64,000 bases of DNA from Nephromyces sp. MM_2019 (GCA_015657535.1 JADHZB010000280.1:1-64000); one strand, 5' to 3'; shown: positions 1-11,156, counted from the first letter of the stretch. Made by a program: numbers and translations. The notes: a model not told the origin generated them from the sequence alone.

Positions 1-83
1 AGATGTTAATTCATCTTGAAAGAAATAGTTTTTCTTGACTCTAGGTCGCCTCAGTTGCTGCGAATCACTCTAGATAAATCACA
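1..83 (-). repeat. Inverted fragment of the BC repeat element
   Basis: Read on the minus strand, this stretch closely matches 2545-2632 inside the first BC element, sharing GGTCGCCTC and CTGCGAATCACTCT with a few substitutions. It is an inverted, partial copy that runs off the window edge. It sits just left of the virus-like pseudogene, so the pseudogene is bracketed by repeat sequence on one side and a tRNA gene on the other. Confidence 0.75.
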
Positions 84-702
84 CAGACCCTATTTTTACC
101 GATCTTGAAAATAGTAATATTGAAGAGCAAGTAGCTAGCACTGGCCCTAATATTGAATCTCTTAGCCTACCAGAAATTATACCCACACTTAACATACAAT
201 ACCCGTCTCCTGCGTCCTCTTTGCTGTCACCCTCTTTTAAAAGACAAGCAGTGGGCATTATGGAAGGCTTTGATCGAAGTAAAAGGGTTAATGATTTGCT
301 AACTGAAATCTCAGAAGTGGCTCCTCACCTCGACTTTGCAATAGCAAATTTTCAGTATGAAGCCTTTGACCCAGAAACTATTCGGCAAGAGATTAAGAGG
401 CTATCAACTGGTAGAAACATGTCCAGAGATGTAGTAATACTCATTGCATGTGGGATATTTTAGGTCCTAATATACTCACATATAGTAGGCGCTTGAAACC
501 AAATAGTTTCAATATTATTAGTGAACTTATTAGAATTTATTCCATAAAGAGGAATATAAATCGTACTGTTGATGATAGAAATACCATCACAATTTCTAGA
601 CTCATGGCCTCCTTTCCTCATATTGCTTCTAAAATGCTGGAAAGGAAGCCAAAAATAGACAATGTAAGAAGCGGCAATATCATGTACCCAGACACCATAT
701 AG
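74..702 (+). pseudogene. Endogenous viral element: phenuivirus-like nucleocapsid fragment with frameshift
   Basis: An open frame runs from about 74 to 463 without an early ATG. A second frame, from about 448 to 702, carries on the same apparent protein. The first frame has an FQYEAFDP motif followed by a hydrophobic helix (VVILIACGI). The second frame opens with a Gly-Pro-Asn stretch and later has a T(I)SR...FPH motif and a YP-containing end. This order resembles the nucleocapsid family of phenuiviruses and tenuiviruses (Pfam Tenui_N). Roughly the middle part of such a protein is present. The switch of frame lies at about 455-465, the C-terminal third is missing, and an unrelated polar stretch precedes it, so it is not an intact viral gene. 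It ends about 25 bp upstream of tRNA-Val. Family assignment is by pattern recognition only. The alternative is a host gene with an intron at the frame change. Confidence 0.5.
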
Positions 703-727
703 TTATGCATCACAAGCAATATGTCAA

Positions 728-800
728 GCGAGCATGGTCCAGTGGTTAAGACGTCTGTTTAACACGCAGAAGGTCCCGAGTTCGATCCTCGGTGCTCGTA
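728..800 (+). tRNA. tRNA-Val (anticodon AAC)
   Basis: A full cloverleaf can be drawn: a 7-bp acceptor stem (728-734 with 793-799, including one G-T end pair), an anticodon arm with stem TCTGT/GCAGA and loop TTAACAC giving anticodon AAC, and a T arm CCGAG-TTCGATC-CTCGG. The discriminator base is A800. A short T run just downstream fits a Pol III terminator. No intron is seen. Confidence 0.93.
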
Positions 801-1008
801 TTTTTATCCTATTCTTTTTGAAAAATAAGACCATCTCAACTGTGAAATTATTTTTAAATCTTAACATTTATTTAAATTGCTTTTGTCAATACCAAAGGTT
901 GTGATTATTTTCAACGCTAATTTAATATGCCATTCATGCACAAAATTTTTTAAACACTTTGTGAGTGGTAAATACTTATAAATTTTTAATAAGGATAAAA
1001 ACGTTAGA

Positions 1009-1089
1009 TGGTGACTGTGGGGTTCGAACCCACGCCTTTATCAGACTGCGGCCTAAACGCAGCGCCTTAGACCACTCGGCCAAGTCACC
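1009..1089 (-). tRNA. tRNA-Leu (anticodon TAG)
   Basis: The acceptor stem is GGTGACT/AGTCACC, the anticodon arm is CTGCG-TTTAGGC-CGCAG giving anticodon TAG, there is a long variable arm as expected for class II tRNAs, and the T arm contains GGTTCGAACC. Length 81 nt, no intron. The A1 repeat element starts about 16 bp upstream of its 5' end. Confidence 0.95.
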
Positions 1090-1105
1090 TATTGTAGATT
1101 TTTTG

Positions 1106-1775
1106 TTTCATCGGGCTACATGAGCAGGTATGGTCACCCGACCTAGACTATAGTGCTAGGAAGTAGATGCGACACCCACATATTTCGGAGGGGACACGCG
1201 ATCAACGCGTAGCATTCATTCAAAGAGGGGGAAAGAAAAACGAGGAAAGAACGTAATTGTGGGTCCCCACAATTACCCCTCTGGTGAAAGATATCTTTCC
1301 CCGCAAACGAGTGGGCCTAATAAACCCCCACGAAAACTACTTCTCACCCCCGGACTGCCCCACATTCCTGAATTATACGAATCTACGTAGGGAGGACTAG
1401 TCCGAAGAGGCAAGATTTCCCGCCACGAAGAGCACAGATCCACAAGAATCCGTGTAACCTCATTACGTGGAGCCCCATTTCAGACAAGAAAAGAGATTTC
1501 AATGAAGATCCCAATTCTTTAGTTTTTTTTCCCTTTTTCTCGTTTACATGCAAGGATATTTCTCGTTGCGAGAAATATCTCGATTTTTCAGAAAGAAAAG
1601 TCTTTAAAACATTCTTTTATAACTTTAAACCTTAAAACCCTTTAGACTTGTATCGCATTCCTACGGAAGATCTAAGTTTGCAGAAAACCAAAGCTATACC
1701 CTGAACCCCGAACCCATAGTGAGTTATGCATGTTCAATTTTAACAAAGCATTTCTTATCTCCAGGTAGTCAACGA
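1106..1775 (+). repeat. Dispersed repeat element A, copy 1
   Basis: This non-coding unit aligns along its whole length with 3407-4052. Shared landmarks include ACCCGACCTAG, the CACCCCCGGA block, the CATTA(C/A)(G/A)TGGA block and the TGCATGTT near the end. The copies are diverged, roughly 65-75% by eye. This copy holds strong hairpins: 11-bp arms around 1253-1276 (GTAATTGTGGG/CCCACAATTAC) and around 1555-1579 (GATATTTCTCG/CGAGAAATATC). It has no usable reading frame. It starts about 16 bp upstream of tRNA-Leu and runs directly into BC copy 1. It may be a solo LTR, one LTR of an A-BC-A composite, or a non-autonomous element. Confidence 0.75.
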
Positions 1776-1789
1776 TAATTCATTTTTTG

Positions 1790-3400
1790 ATGCATAACTA
1801 GATATCCGGCGAGACTAAGAGCAGTAATTCTTCAGTCTTACTAGGCCATCAGACACTCTAGATATGTAGTGTTAATAAAGGCTAGACTTAGACAACGAGT
1901 TGTGTCACGAGAAAGTTAAGCCTAGTATCTTTAATTAAACTAAAACCATAAGGATGGCGAGTAATACGTTAACGCGTAAACAACTAATACTAGAAGATAA
2001 ACCGAAGAGTTTCTTCAGCGCAGATTGACGAAATGGTGTATCCAAAATTCTCCCCCCCAACAAGAAGAATAAAAGAACACTGAAAGACTAATCGAAGAAA
2101 GGAAGCCAGGATACAAGAAAAAGGATAGTGAAATAGATAGAAAACTTATAAAAAATTAATTATTCCTTAGATATAACAAATTTTAGCGAGATTTTAACGT
2201 TTTCTTTTAACTTTTAACTTGAACTCTAAAAATCACATTCCCTCGTAATTCCCAGAAATCACGAAGTTTGATACCTTTCCCGATTTCCTCATATTTACGC
2301 ACACGAATTTCGCTAGTTTAAAATTGAGCTAAGAGTTGCTAGAAATCCGCGCCTAACCGTGAATATTTGCACACACTATAATCTTCACCGCGCATAACAT
2401 TAGTAAACCACTAGAAACTAATATAAAACCGCGCCCTCGAGTCAACTAGCGTCACTTTCACTTTGGATTACCCAAAACTCAATACCTAACCCAAAACTAC
2501 TAGTATCTTCGACGCCCACAAAGGGAACTAATATACGGAACATACTTTGATTTATCCAGAGTGATTCGCAGCAACCGAGGCGACCTAGCGTCAAGAAAAA
2601 ACTAGTTCTTTGAATATGACTTAACATCTTCAAGAGCAAGAAGAAATAAAGAAATAAGATCTTTTTAAGATGATATGAAGAACAAGAAGATTCTTTACAA
2701 GAAGAAAGTAGTTTTGTTCTAAATAATTTTTATTTTAACTTTTTAATTCTTAACGCTTACTCCCCAAACTTTTTACAAGAACCAAGCTTTCGCGCCTAAC
2801 TTTAAACTCCTGAACTTTACCCGAAAAACTAGAACAACATCTAGTTAAGTCTAAAACCTAAAACACGGCACCCAAACACTTCAACGTAGATCTTACACCC
2901 TAAGTAAGCCCGCTAGTAGAATTAGGTTCCACACCTAGCGTTCGTTGTGCCAACCTTAGGCACAGTGAGGAAGAATTAGTGAGCTCTTTAATTCCCCCCA
3001 GAAGAGCTCCGCGGTGTAAAAACAAGAACGAAGAACGATTTTAACTAGAAAATAGATTATTAATAAGAAGATTTAACTATTAACTTTTAGCCCAAGCTTC
3101 CCTATTTTACCCAACGTTTTATACTATTAAGAAAGACTATTTACACGCTAACTAGAACCTAGCATGAACCAATAGAACTTAACTTTCCCACTTTGAAGAC
3201 CGACAATTTAGCTAGAAAAATTGTACTCGAAATTAAGCACGTAGAAGAACCAATCGCGGCCCTAGCGTTAAAATAGTAAATGACTAACTGAAATTATTTT
3301 TGAGTTTAGCACTGGAGTGTGTACTAAGATTAGCCTAGTCGATGAAACGCTAATTCGAAAGACTTCACCCGTACCCACCTCACTACCCAAGATAATCCAA
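1790..3400 (+). repeat. Dispersed repeat element BC, copy 1
   Basis: The left part (about 1790-2540) is nearly identical to 5480-6220, and the right part (about 2930-3400) to 6353-6829, with the same start (TGCATA..TAGATATCCGG) and end (CCACCTCACTACCC.AGATAATCCA). The middle, 2540-2890, differs from the other copy. No protein frame longer than about 65 codons is present on either strand. The sequence is rich in CTAG, GCGC and CGCG words compared with surrounding DNA. The element is flanked by A copies 1 and 2 in the same orientation, so A-BC-A could be an LTR-type arrangement, or a stack of separate insertions upstream of tRNA-Leu. Confidence 0.8.
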
Positions 3401-3406
3401 TTCATG

Positions 3407-4052
3407 GTTCATTAGGCCATATGGGCATGGGAAGTTACCCGACCTAGCTTCTAGTACTAGAAATCGGTTGTGACATCCACACATGTCTAAAAGGATATGT
3501 GACTGACAAGTATCAGTCAGAAGGAAGATTGGAAAAGAAATAACGAGTAAATGGCAACATTGTGGGCACCTACAACTATTTTATGGCAGAGTAGACTTAC
3601 CTCAACAAGAGATTGGGCTAAATGTCCCTACCAATAATACTTTTCACCCCCGGAATCACTTCATACTCAAAGAAGTAATGAACTAACATAAGGAGGCATA
3701 CCTTGAAGAAAGAGGTCATCGAAGAATCCAAGTAATCTCATTAAATGGAACCCCGATAAATACAAGAAAAGGGAAGCTTCAAAAGAGTTTCCAACCTTTA
3801 TATTTTTCTCCTTTACCCACATTCATGAAACGATATTTCCCACTCAGATAAATATTTCAATTTATTACTAAGAAATTTTTACGAACATTTTTAAAGCATT
3901 TGAAAAGTTTTAATAACAATTTAGACCAAAACTCCAACTCTATAGCTGATTCAAGCTTTGCATAGAACCCAATCTTACCCAAAGAACCCATCCTAAAGTT
4001 AGTTGTGCATGTTAGATATTCACAAAGTATCTCTTGCCAACAAGATTCCAAC
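3407..4052 (+). repeat. Dispersed repeat element A, copy 2
   Basis: Same orientation as copy 1 and alignable from start (TTCATTAGGCCATATGGGCA) to end, but AT-richer and with its hairpins decayed: the equivalent of the 1253-1276 palindrome no longer pairs well. This suggests it is the older, more mutated copy. Confidence 0.7.
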
Positions 4053-5392
4053 TACAATCCAGTAAGCTTACATGGTATAATATCCCCCACGTAAAGAAAA
4101 CAAAAATAACACACACAATACATATATAAGAAAAAAACAGAATATGCTAGGTACACTAACCTAACAAAGGAGTGATGCTAGCATATACAGAAGAGAGAAA
4201 CACAATGCTAGATAATCTAATACAATCAAAGCATAGCACAAACTATTTCCAATGGGAAATACGAACTATAATCCTGTCTAGAAAAAAACTAAAGAAGTGA
4301 AACCCACAAATGACAGGAGATAACAAAATTTAAGAACAGAGGGCCAACAACTTGTAAAGATGAATAAGCACACAATACCCGCCTAAACTCAGGAATACCC
4401 GAAACAGAACGGACACGAAAACGATAAAAAAAGATCAGTATAGACAGTGAATCTTTTTCCTTTTTTTTTTTTTATTTTGCCTTCAGATTCCCCCCCCCTC
4501 GTATTCCGCCCTGCTCTTTGAACAACTTAATCTCTTGAGTATAATAAAACATTTAATTATGAGCACGCTCTACCTATCAACATTAAAGTGTTATATAGTA
4601 CGCGGCTTAATTTAAATTCTAAAAAAAAGTGATTAAAAATTTATCTATGCGCCGTCATAAGTTAGTGATACCTAGTCTAACAAAAGAGAGACACTATTTT
4701 GAAACTATTAATCACTGCGTTTAGCCTCAGATATAACACACGGGCAAAGACCTACTCAAGGCTCACGAACCTGCATTTAAACCGGTCTCTCCACCCAAGA
4801 TAGTACTTAAACATGAGCTAGTGCACAGTTAGTTAAGAGAGATAAAATTAACGAAACCCTGAGGAATAATGAGTGAAGATCGTGGGACTGATTTTGCCCA
4901 CAGCTGCAGGATGATGCCTGGAACTATAGACAGAAAAACTGTAGCAACTACGAGCGAGAGTGGTACACAGGGAATTACGACAATGCTGGGAGATTTACAG
5001 ATAGGTAGTCCAACCCCACAGTTGGATGGTCTAAGTTCACCTTATATACCAGAAATATTGCTAGAGCGATTCTAGAAAATTCACCGAAACGAAGAAGATG
5101 AGAGCAAGTTATCACAGATTATAGCTAACTTATAAATTTCATGCGATTTTCATAACGCATGGCAACTGATAACTAAATCACTCTCTTATTGCTATAAAAA
5201 TGATTCAAATATAAAAGGAGCTAGTTAATTACTTTCCATATATCTTTTCATTAAAACTATGTTCACATGGCATTTAATTTTATTATGAGATTTCAATTTG
5301 AGGAACTAAAAGCTTTCTCTCGTCGATTGTTCTGAAGCAATAATAGAAAACTATCCTAAAAGGTCTTTCTCTAAACTCATATATTAAAACCT
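4053..5392. other. Spacer between repeat cluster and tRNA-Gly
   Basis: Mostly AT-rich spacer with a T-rich tract near 4455-4475 and a C-rich run near 4490. A 68-codon ATG frame at 4869-5075 has no recognisable domain and no exon partners that I could find; it may be a decayed gene fragment. Confidence 0.4.
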
Positions 5393-5463
5393 TGCACCAG
5401 CCGGGAATCGAACCCGGGTCACAACCTTGGGAGGGTTATATCATACCACTAGAACACTGGTGC
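5393..5463 (-). tRNA. tRNA-Gly (anticodon CCC)
   Basis: The acceptor stem is GCACCAG/CTGGTGC, the anticodon arm is TAACC-CTCCCAA-GGTTG giving anticodon CCC, and the T arm is CCGGG-TTCGATT-CCCGG. Length 71 nt with discriminator A. BC copy 2 begins 16-17 bp upstream of its 5' end. Confidence 0.94.
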
Positions 5464-5479
5464 TATAATTTTCTGGTTG

Positions 5480-6837
5480 GTGCATATCTAGATATCCGGC
5501 GAGACTAAGAGCAGTAATTCTTCAATCTTACTAGGCCATCTGACACTCTAGGTACGTAGTGTTAATAAAAGCTAGACTTAGACAACGAGTTGTGTCACGA
5601 GAAAGTTAAGCCTAGTATCTTTAATTAAACTAAAACCATAAGGATGGCGAGTAAAACGTTAACGCGTAAACAACTAACACTCGAAGATAAACCGAAGAGT
5701 TTCTTCAGCGCAGATAGACTAAATAGTGTATCCCAAAATCCCCCCCCCAACAAGAAGAATAAAAGAACACTCAAAAGCTTAATTGAAGAAAAGAAGATAG
5801 GAACAAGAATAATATAGAAAAATATAGAAAAACTTTTTCTTATCCCTTAGAGATAACAAATTTTAGAGAGATTTTAACGTTTTCTTTTAACTTTTAACTT
5901 GAACTCTAAAAATCACATTCCCTCGTAATTTCCAGAAATCACGAAGTTTGATACCTTACCCGATTTCCTCATAATTACACACACGAATTTCACTAGTTTA
6001 AAATTGAGCTAAGAGTTGCTAGAAATCCGCGCCTAACCGTGAATATTTGCACACACTACAATCATCACCGCGTATAACATTAGTAAACCACTAGAAATTA
6101 ATATAAAACCGCGCCCTCGAGTAAACTAGCGTCACTTTCACTTTGGATTACTCAAAACTCAATATCTAACCTAAAGCTACTAGTATCTTCGACGTCCACA
6201 AAGGGGACTAATATACGGAACATCTGGTGATTTATATGGGCTTATGGGCAGCAATCAGCTAGGAACGGTTGCATACCTTAGAGCTCTTAAATAGATGGGG
6301 GGAGATGCTAAAAGTGAATCCCAGTTAACAAGTAGCTAGAAAGAATGCGTCTCGACACCTAGCGTTCGGTGTGCCGATCTTAGGCGCACAGTGAAGAAGG
6401 ATTAGGAGTTCTTTAATTCCCCCCATAAGGACTACGCGGTGTAAAAACAAGAACGAAGAACGATTTTAACTAGAAAATAGATCATTGATAAGAAAATTTT
6501 GACTTTTAACTTTTACCCCAAACTTCCCTATTTTACCCAACGTTTTATACCATGAAGAAAACCCCCTTTTCTCGCTAGCTAGAACCTAGCATAAACCAAT
6601 AGAACTTAACTTTCCCACTTTGAAGACCGACAATTTAGCTAGAAAAATTGTACTCGAAATTAAGCACGTAGTAGGACCAATCGTGTCCCTAGCGTCAAAA
6701 CTAGTAAATGACTAACTAAAATTCTCTTTGAGTTTAGCACTGGAGTGTGTACTAAGAGTAGCCTATAGTCGATGAAACGCTAATTCGAACGACTTCATCC
6801 GTACCCACCTCACTACCCGAGATAATCCATCTGGATG
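5480..6837 (+). mobile_element. BC repeat element, copy 2, inserted upstream of tRNA-Gly
   Basis: This copy is a shorter relative of 1790-3400, with the variable middle reduced to about 6220-6350. It is flanked by an exact 11-bp direct repeat, TTTTCTGGTTG, at 5469-5479 and 6838-6848, which looks like a target-site duplication. The element starts 16-17 bp upstream of tRNA-Gly, near the expected Pol III start site. It carries no protein gene, so it would need trans-acting machinery. Candidate classes are a solo LTR of a Ty3-like or other tRNA-targeted retroelement, or a truncated non-LTR element such as those that target tRNA genes in Dictyostelium. Confidence 0.75.
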
Positions 6838-6848
6838 TTTTCTGGTTG

Positions 6849-8259
6849 TTTTATTATTGGACTTAATAGCAACAGTCCACACTCTAGATTTCATTTAAGA
6901 ACGATAATGCACACACGTTACATGACAAACTTTTTAAATTTTCTAAAGACAAGGCATTGAATTATTTTATCTCCCCATATCTAGGCTACTAGTGCTGAAT
7001 GCTTAGGTTAGAGTAAAACACTTAGCAGTTGAAATAGAGTCTTAATAAATAATCTTAAGTATGCACGCAAGCGAACTCAAATTTTAATACCAAAAATTTT
7101 AACACCAAGGAGCACAAAAGAACTTCGAGATTTAATAACAATCATAGACGTATGACAGAAACTAAAATAAGCTGATTTGATACATAATTTACGAGGGCCA
7201 GCTTAAATAGAAGGCCTATTAAGCATACTAACCTCAGGATCCCACAAGTTTGGACTGTGGCTGGAGTACATTTAAGGATCTTGAAAAAAAGTAGAAAAAT
7301 TTTCGAAGAACAACTCTCGAAACAAAAAAACCTCTCGAAACCAAGAATTAAATAAGAATCGAAAATACAGAATTAACACTTTTTAATTCCTTCTTTAACC
7401 TTTTTCTAATTTTTGCATACCAGTTAAGTAGTGCGATGGGTACTAGCCTTATAGGGTTGGCAAAAATCCAACCAGGGGGCTTTATTAGTAAAATACAATA
7501 GAAACTGAAAAGAAAAACTGCTTATTTTTTAAATAAAAGAAAACTTGGCTAGCAAAAGTTACGAATGTTTCATAATTTAATATAAAACCTTGAAAAACAT
7601 GAAATTGTCAAGGTTAAGTTTTTTAAGTAAGCAATCTTGAGAATACGTGTATTGTTGAGTAATTGGGAATTGAATTTATTAGTAATCTTTAGATTAATAA
7701 GCCTGAATTTTTCAATTATAGTATGTAATACTTAATGCTCTCGGTTTTGAATTTGCCAAGAAACAAGTTCTAGCTCATAAAAGTTTCAATTTTACTCGTG
7801 ACCTTATTTTTAAGATTATATCATGATAGCTCTAGGTATTTATGACCCAATTTTCCATTCTTATAAAGTGTGTCTCTGAGAACCTTCAATTTAGGTAGGA
7901 GTCTTCTATATATATATGAGCTGCAGTGCTATTATTTGTGTTAATGTCAGAGTTAATTATTTTCAATTCTACTCAATTTAGATTATGTAATATATAGATA
8001 TATATGAATTTATCGTACTTGGTATTCAAACAAAGAAAAGGAAAGAACTTAAAATGACGTGAAAAGATCTCCAATGTTGTTTTTTGTCTCATTTTTGGCA
8101 TTTGGGCTTAACCTTTTAGTTGTGTGTTATATATATTCTCCTTAAAATTTCCTTGTTGCTTTCTTTTTCATAGAATCTAAAAATCTTAAAACAATTTAAG
8201 AGCAAACAACCTACAGCTTTCATCAATATATTCATGACATTTAAAGTCAATGTAAGAAA
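6849..8259. other. Intergenic spacer
   Basis: AT-rich. The part at 7230-7490 is slightly less AT-rich and contains repeated CTCTCGAAAC words and an AGGGTTGG..CCAACC inverted pair, suggesting further decayed repeat sequence. No gene is seen. Confidence 0.4.
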
Positions 8260-8997
8260 ATGACAAAAACTTGCAGCAAATTAAACACTCAAAACCTCCT
8301 AATCAGAGCTAATTCGACCCAAGTTCAAATCATAGAAAAAAAAAAAGAGTTAAAGAGACTGTTCAATCTTTTAAGCACTGATGGGGCTATTGATTATAGG
8401 TCATTCAATAAAAGCTTTGAAAACAACGATCTGAGCTTTGATTCAAACATTTTTATCCAAATTCTTAAAATTTTGGTTTGCTATTCAATGCCAATATTGA
8501 CTCAAACGCAGCTGATGGAATTTATCTATACAGTCAAGGCTGAAAGTAATGAAAATAATCTAAGGAGCATTCAAAATGACAAATCAAAAAGAAATGAAAA
8601 AACTAAATTAAAAAATTCAAAAGCAGGTTTTAAAGGGGTTAGAATCCCTAAATTAAGTTTTTCTAACTTTAAAGAACCAAATGGCCAATTAAAAAGCCCT
8701 GAACCAATTAAAGCTGACTCAATACCAGGAAGTGATTCACCCAAAGTGGATAACATTGAGAGTGAGGATAACTACAGTGCCCAAATAATAGCCCAAATTT
8801 TCGAGTCTATTGATATTAAACACCAAGGGAAAATTCGTTATAATTACTTCAAAAAGCTGATAGAAGACCTTGGGGTGCCTTTATCAAATGAAGAAATTAA
8901 ATTGGCATTTTACTTTGGTGATTTTGACAAAGATAGAAAATTAAGTCTTAATGATTTCGTAAAGGTTGTTGAAAATAACACCGAAGCTATGTTTTAG
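8260..8997 (+). CDS. EF-hand (calmodulin/centrin-like) protein
   Basis: Single-exon gene of 245 residues from the first ATG. Two EF-hand motifs lie at the C-terminus. The loop around residues 188-199 (DIKHQGKIRYNY) is degenerate, since the usual terminal Glu is missing. The loop near residues 224-235 (DFDKDRKLSLND) has Asp at positions 1, 3 and 5 and Asp instead of Glu at position 12, so it should still bind calcium. The N-terminal half may contain two more decayed EF-hands. Between them lies a Lys/Ser/Pro-rich linker at about residues 105-170. The layout, one working EF-hand near the C-terminus, resembles divergent centrin or calmodulin-like proteins of protists. The exact partner cannot be told. 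Confidence 0.8.
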   Translation: MTKTCSKLNTQNLLIRANSTQVQIIEKKKELKRLFNLLSTDGAIDYRSFNKSFENNDLSFDSNIFIQILKILVCYSMPILTQTQLMEFIYTVKAESNENNLRSIQNDKSKRNEKTKLKNSKAGFKGVRIPKLSFSNFKEPNGQLKSPEPIKADSIPGSDSPKVDNIESEDNYSAQIIAQIFESIDIKHQGKIRYNYFKKLIEDLGVPLSNEEIKLAFYFGDFDKDRKLSLNDFVKVVENNTEAMF

Positions 8998-11156
8998 TAA
9001 AATTTAACTAGGAGTGAAAGACATTGATTTTAAAAGCAATTTTTAGAGCTAAGTTGGATGCAACCTGAAAATTCAATTTTACTTTCAGTATTTTATAGGA
9101 AACAAAAGTGGTAGATAAAAATTAAACTATTTAAAATTGTAGTGGTTTGATAGTCGCATTCATAAATTTTGAGCTATGCTATGTTATTGTGAGAGCATTA
9201 ATTTTTATTTCTATAAATGTCTACAAAACAGATTTCATTCTTATAATTGAAAATTTTAAGTGAAAGTTTTTTTATCAAAGGGATTAAACCTAACTGATGT
9301 TTTTTTTTTAATTTCAACAAATGATACCTAATGTGATGTATTTCAGTGAAAGAGCGACTTAAAACTATCTCAGGTTCTTATGGAGCATAATTTGTTACCA
9401 AATAAGACTTTTTAATCTCTTTTTTTAATTCCATTACATCATTTTTAACTCATAAATTCCTCTAGATTTCTCCTCAGCTCGACTTTGCAACCTACTGGTA
9501 TTATCTCTAAACATTATCGAATTAACGCCGACGTTATTGCTTAAAGAGTCTATCAACAACATGCTTAGCCATTTTATAGATAATTAACTAATGCCACTCA
9601 GTAATGACTTTAGATTAAAAAATTATCTTTAATCCAGCAACCATAAGTTTTGTGTGTACAAGACTATTCCTTTGTAATTTAAACAAACTGAAGCTCTGAT
9701 TTTCTAGATTTGGCATGAAACAAACTAGCATTCATTTCTCAATCTTTAAAAAGCTTATTATAATTTCAAGACTAAGTAATTTCATTTTCAGTATAATAAT
9801 TCCAGCTAATTAATTAAAGAGCCACCTAAGTCTTTAGTTTCCAATTCTTGAAACAAAATTTTAATTCATAGGATGTATGTATTAGCTCATGAATTTCTTA
9901 ATTTAAAAATTAAATGGTTCTTAAAATAATATCCAGATTGAGGCATTGTTATTTTCACGTTCATTCTTAACAATTGATCATTTTTTTTGTTAATTTAGTG
10001 AGGTGATTGATTCTTAATAAACAGTTTAGTTATAATCGAAGTACAAAAATGTCACTAATTAATATTTATACTGATTACAGATAAAGCCTTTTTTGATAGG
10101 TAAATGAAAACAAAGGCATCCTAATTGCGGAGGGCTCTAGTGAGGACTAGGGGCTTAAGTTGTGGCTATAAGTTCAATGTGTCTAAGTAATTTTAAGTTG
10201 GTTATAGATGGGTGGAAGGTAAGGTGGAGAGAGAATTGAGATGTTGAAACTAAAATGGCTTAAAATTATAAAAAGTCCTTACTACAAAACGTTTTAAGCT
10301 TTCTTATAAAACCTCGAGCAATTTGAAGTCAATTTGTCATGTATAAGTGTCTTTCAGTAGCTTGTGATAAAAAAAAAGGAACAGAAGGACACATTTTGGT
10401 AATATATAAGCTTGTAATATGCCTTTAAATATTTCCTTATTGATTTTTTATAAAAATATTTGCCATCGCCTCACCTTCTAAGCAGTGATTAATGTATTCA
10501 ACTCAAAGTGGCTTACTTTTCATTAATTGTATTGATTAGATCAATACAGGGATATTAGGAGCTTCAAGGCCTTAAAATACTTTGATTATAATGTCTATTT
10601 AAGCATCTAATTAAGTCCAATATAAAATCCCCATCTTCTAAAGTGATTTAGGCTGTTTAAAAATTGCTAATTTGTTGTCATTATTCGTTTCATGAAGTTA
10701 TAATTCTGAATACTGCTTATAAGTTATTTATAATTTTCAAGCCAATAGAGATTTTGAAAAGCATTGATGAATAGGTTTCAGAGGGTCGTCTTTATTGTGA
10801 ATGGGTAGAAGATTGCTGCTTTATAAAGCATTAAACTTTAAGAAAGGTGGCAGACTTATTTCTTCTTATAAGGAAATCTAGTTGCGATTGAGTGTTTTTT
10901 TGCCCTATCATCATGAACTATTTTTCGAGCTTAATGGGTTTAAGGATGAGTAGAGTATATTTAGTTCTAAGAGAAAGAGTGGAAGTGATCCTGTTGGTCA
11001 ACTGCAGTATTTAACAAAACTAGTTTCATAAATGCAAATTTTGATACAAAATATAACTTGTGTGTTTCAAATAGTTCTACGAGACCTAATCTATAAGCAA
11101 TGTAACTAACTACTCTATTTCCAAGCTAGTATGTTGTCCAACATTTGTAATGCTAC
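8998..11156. other. Intergenic spacer
   Basis: AT-rich sequence with many stops in all frames and no recognisable gene or RNA. It separates the plus-strand EF-hand gene from the 3' end of the minus-strand coiled-coil gene, so the two genes converge. Confidence 0.5.

Noticed and set aside
2442..2639. Minus-strand 65-codon frame inside BC copy 1
   Set aside because: It is not preserved in BC copy 2 and lies in a non-coding repeat.
4869..5075. 68-codon ATG frame between repeats
   Set aside because: No domain, no splice partners and a position in decayed repeat-rich sequence; kept only as a note in the spacer entry.
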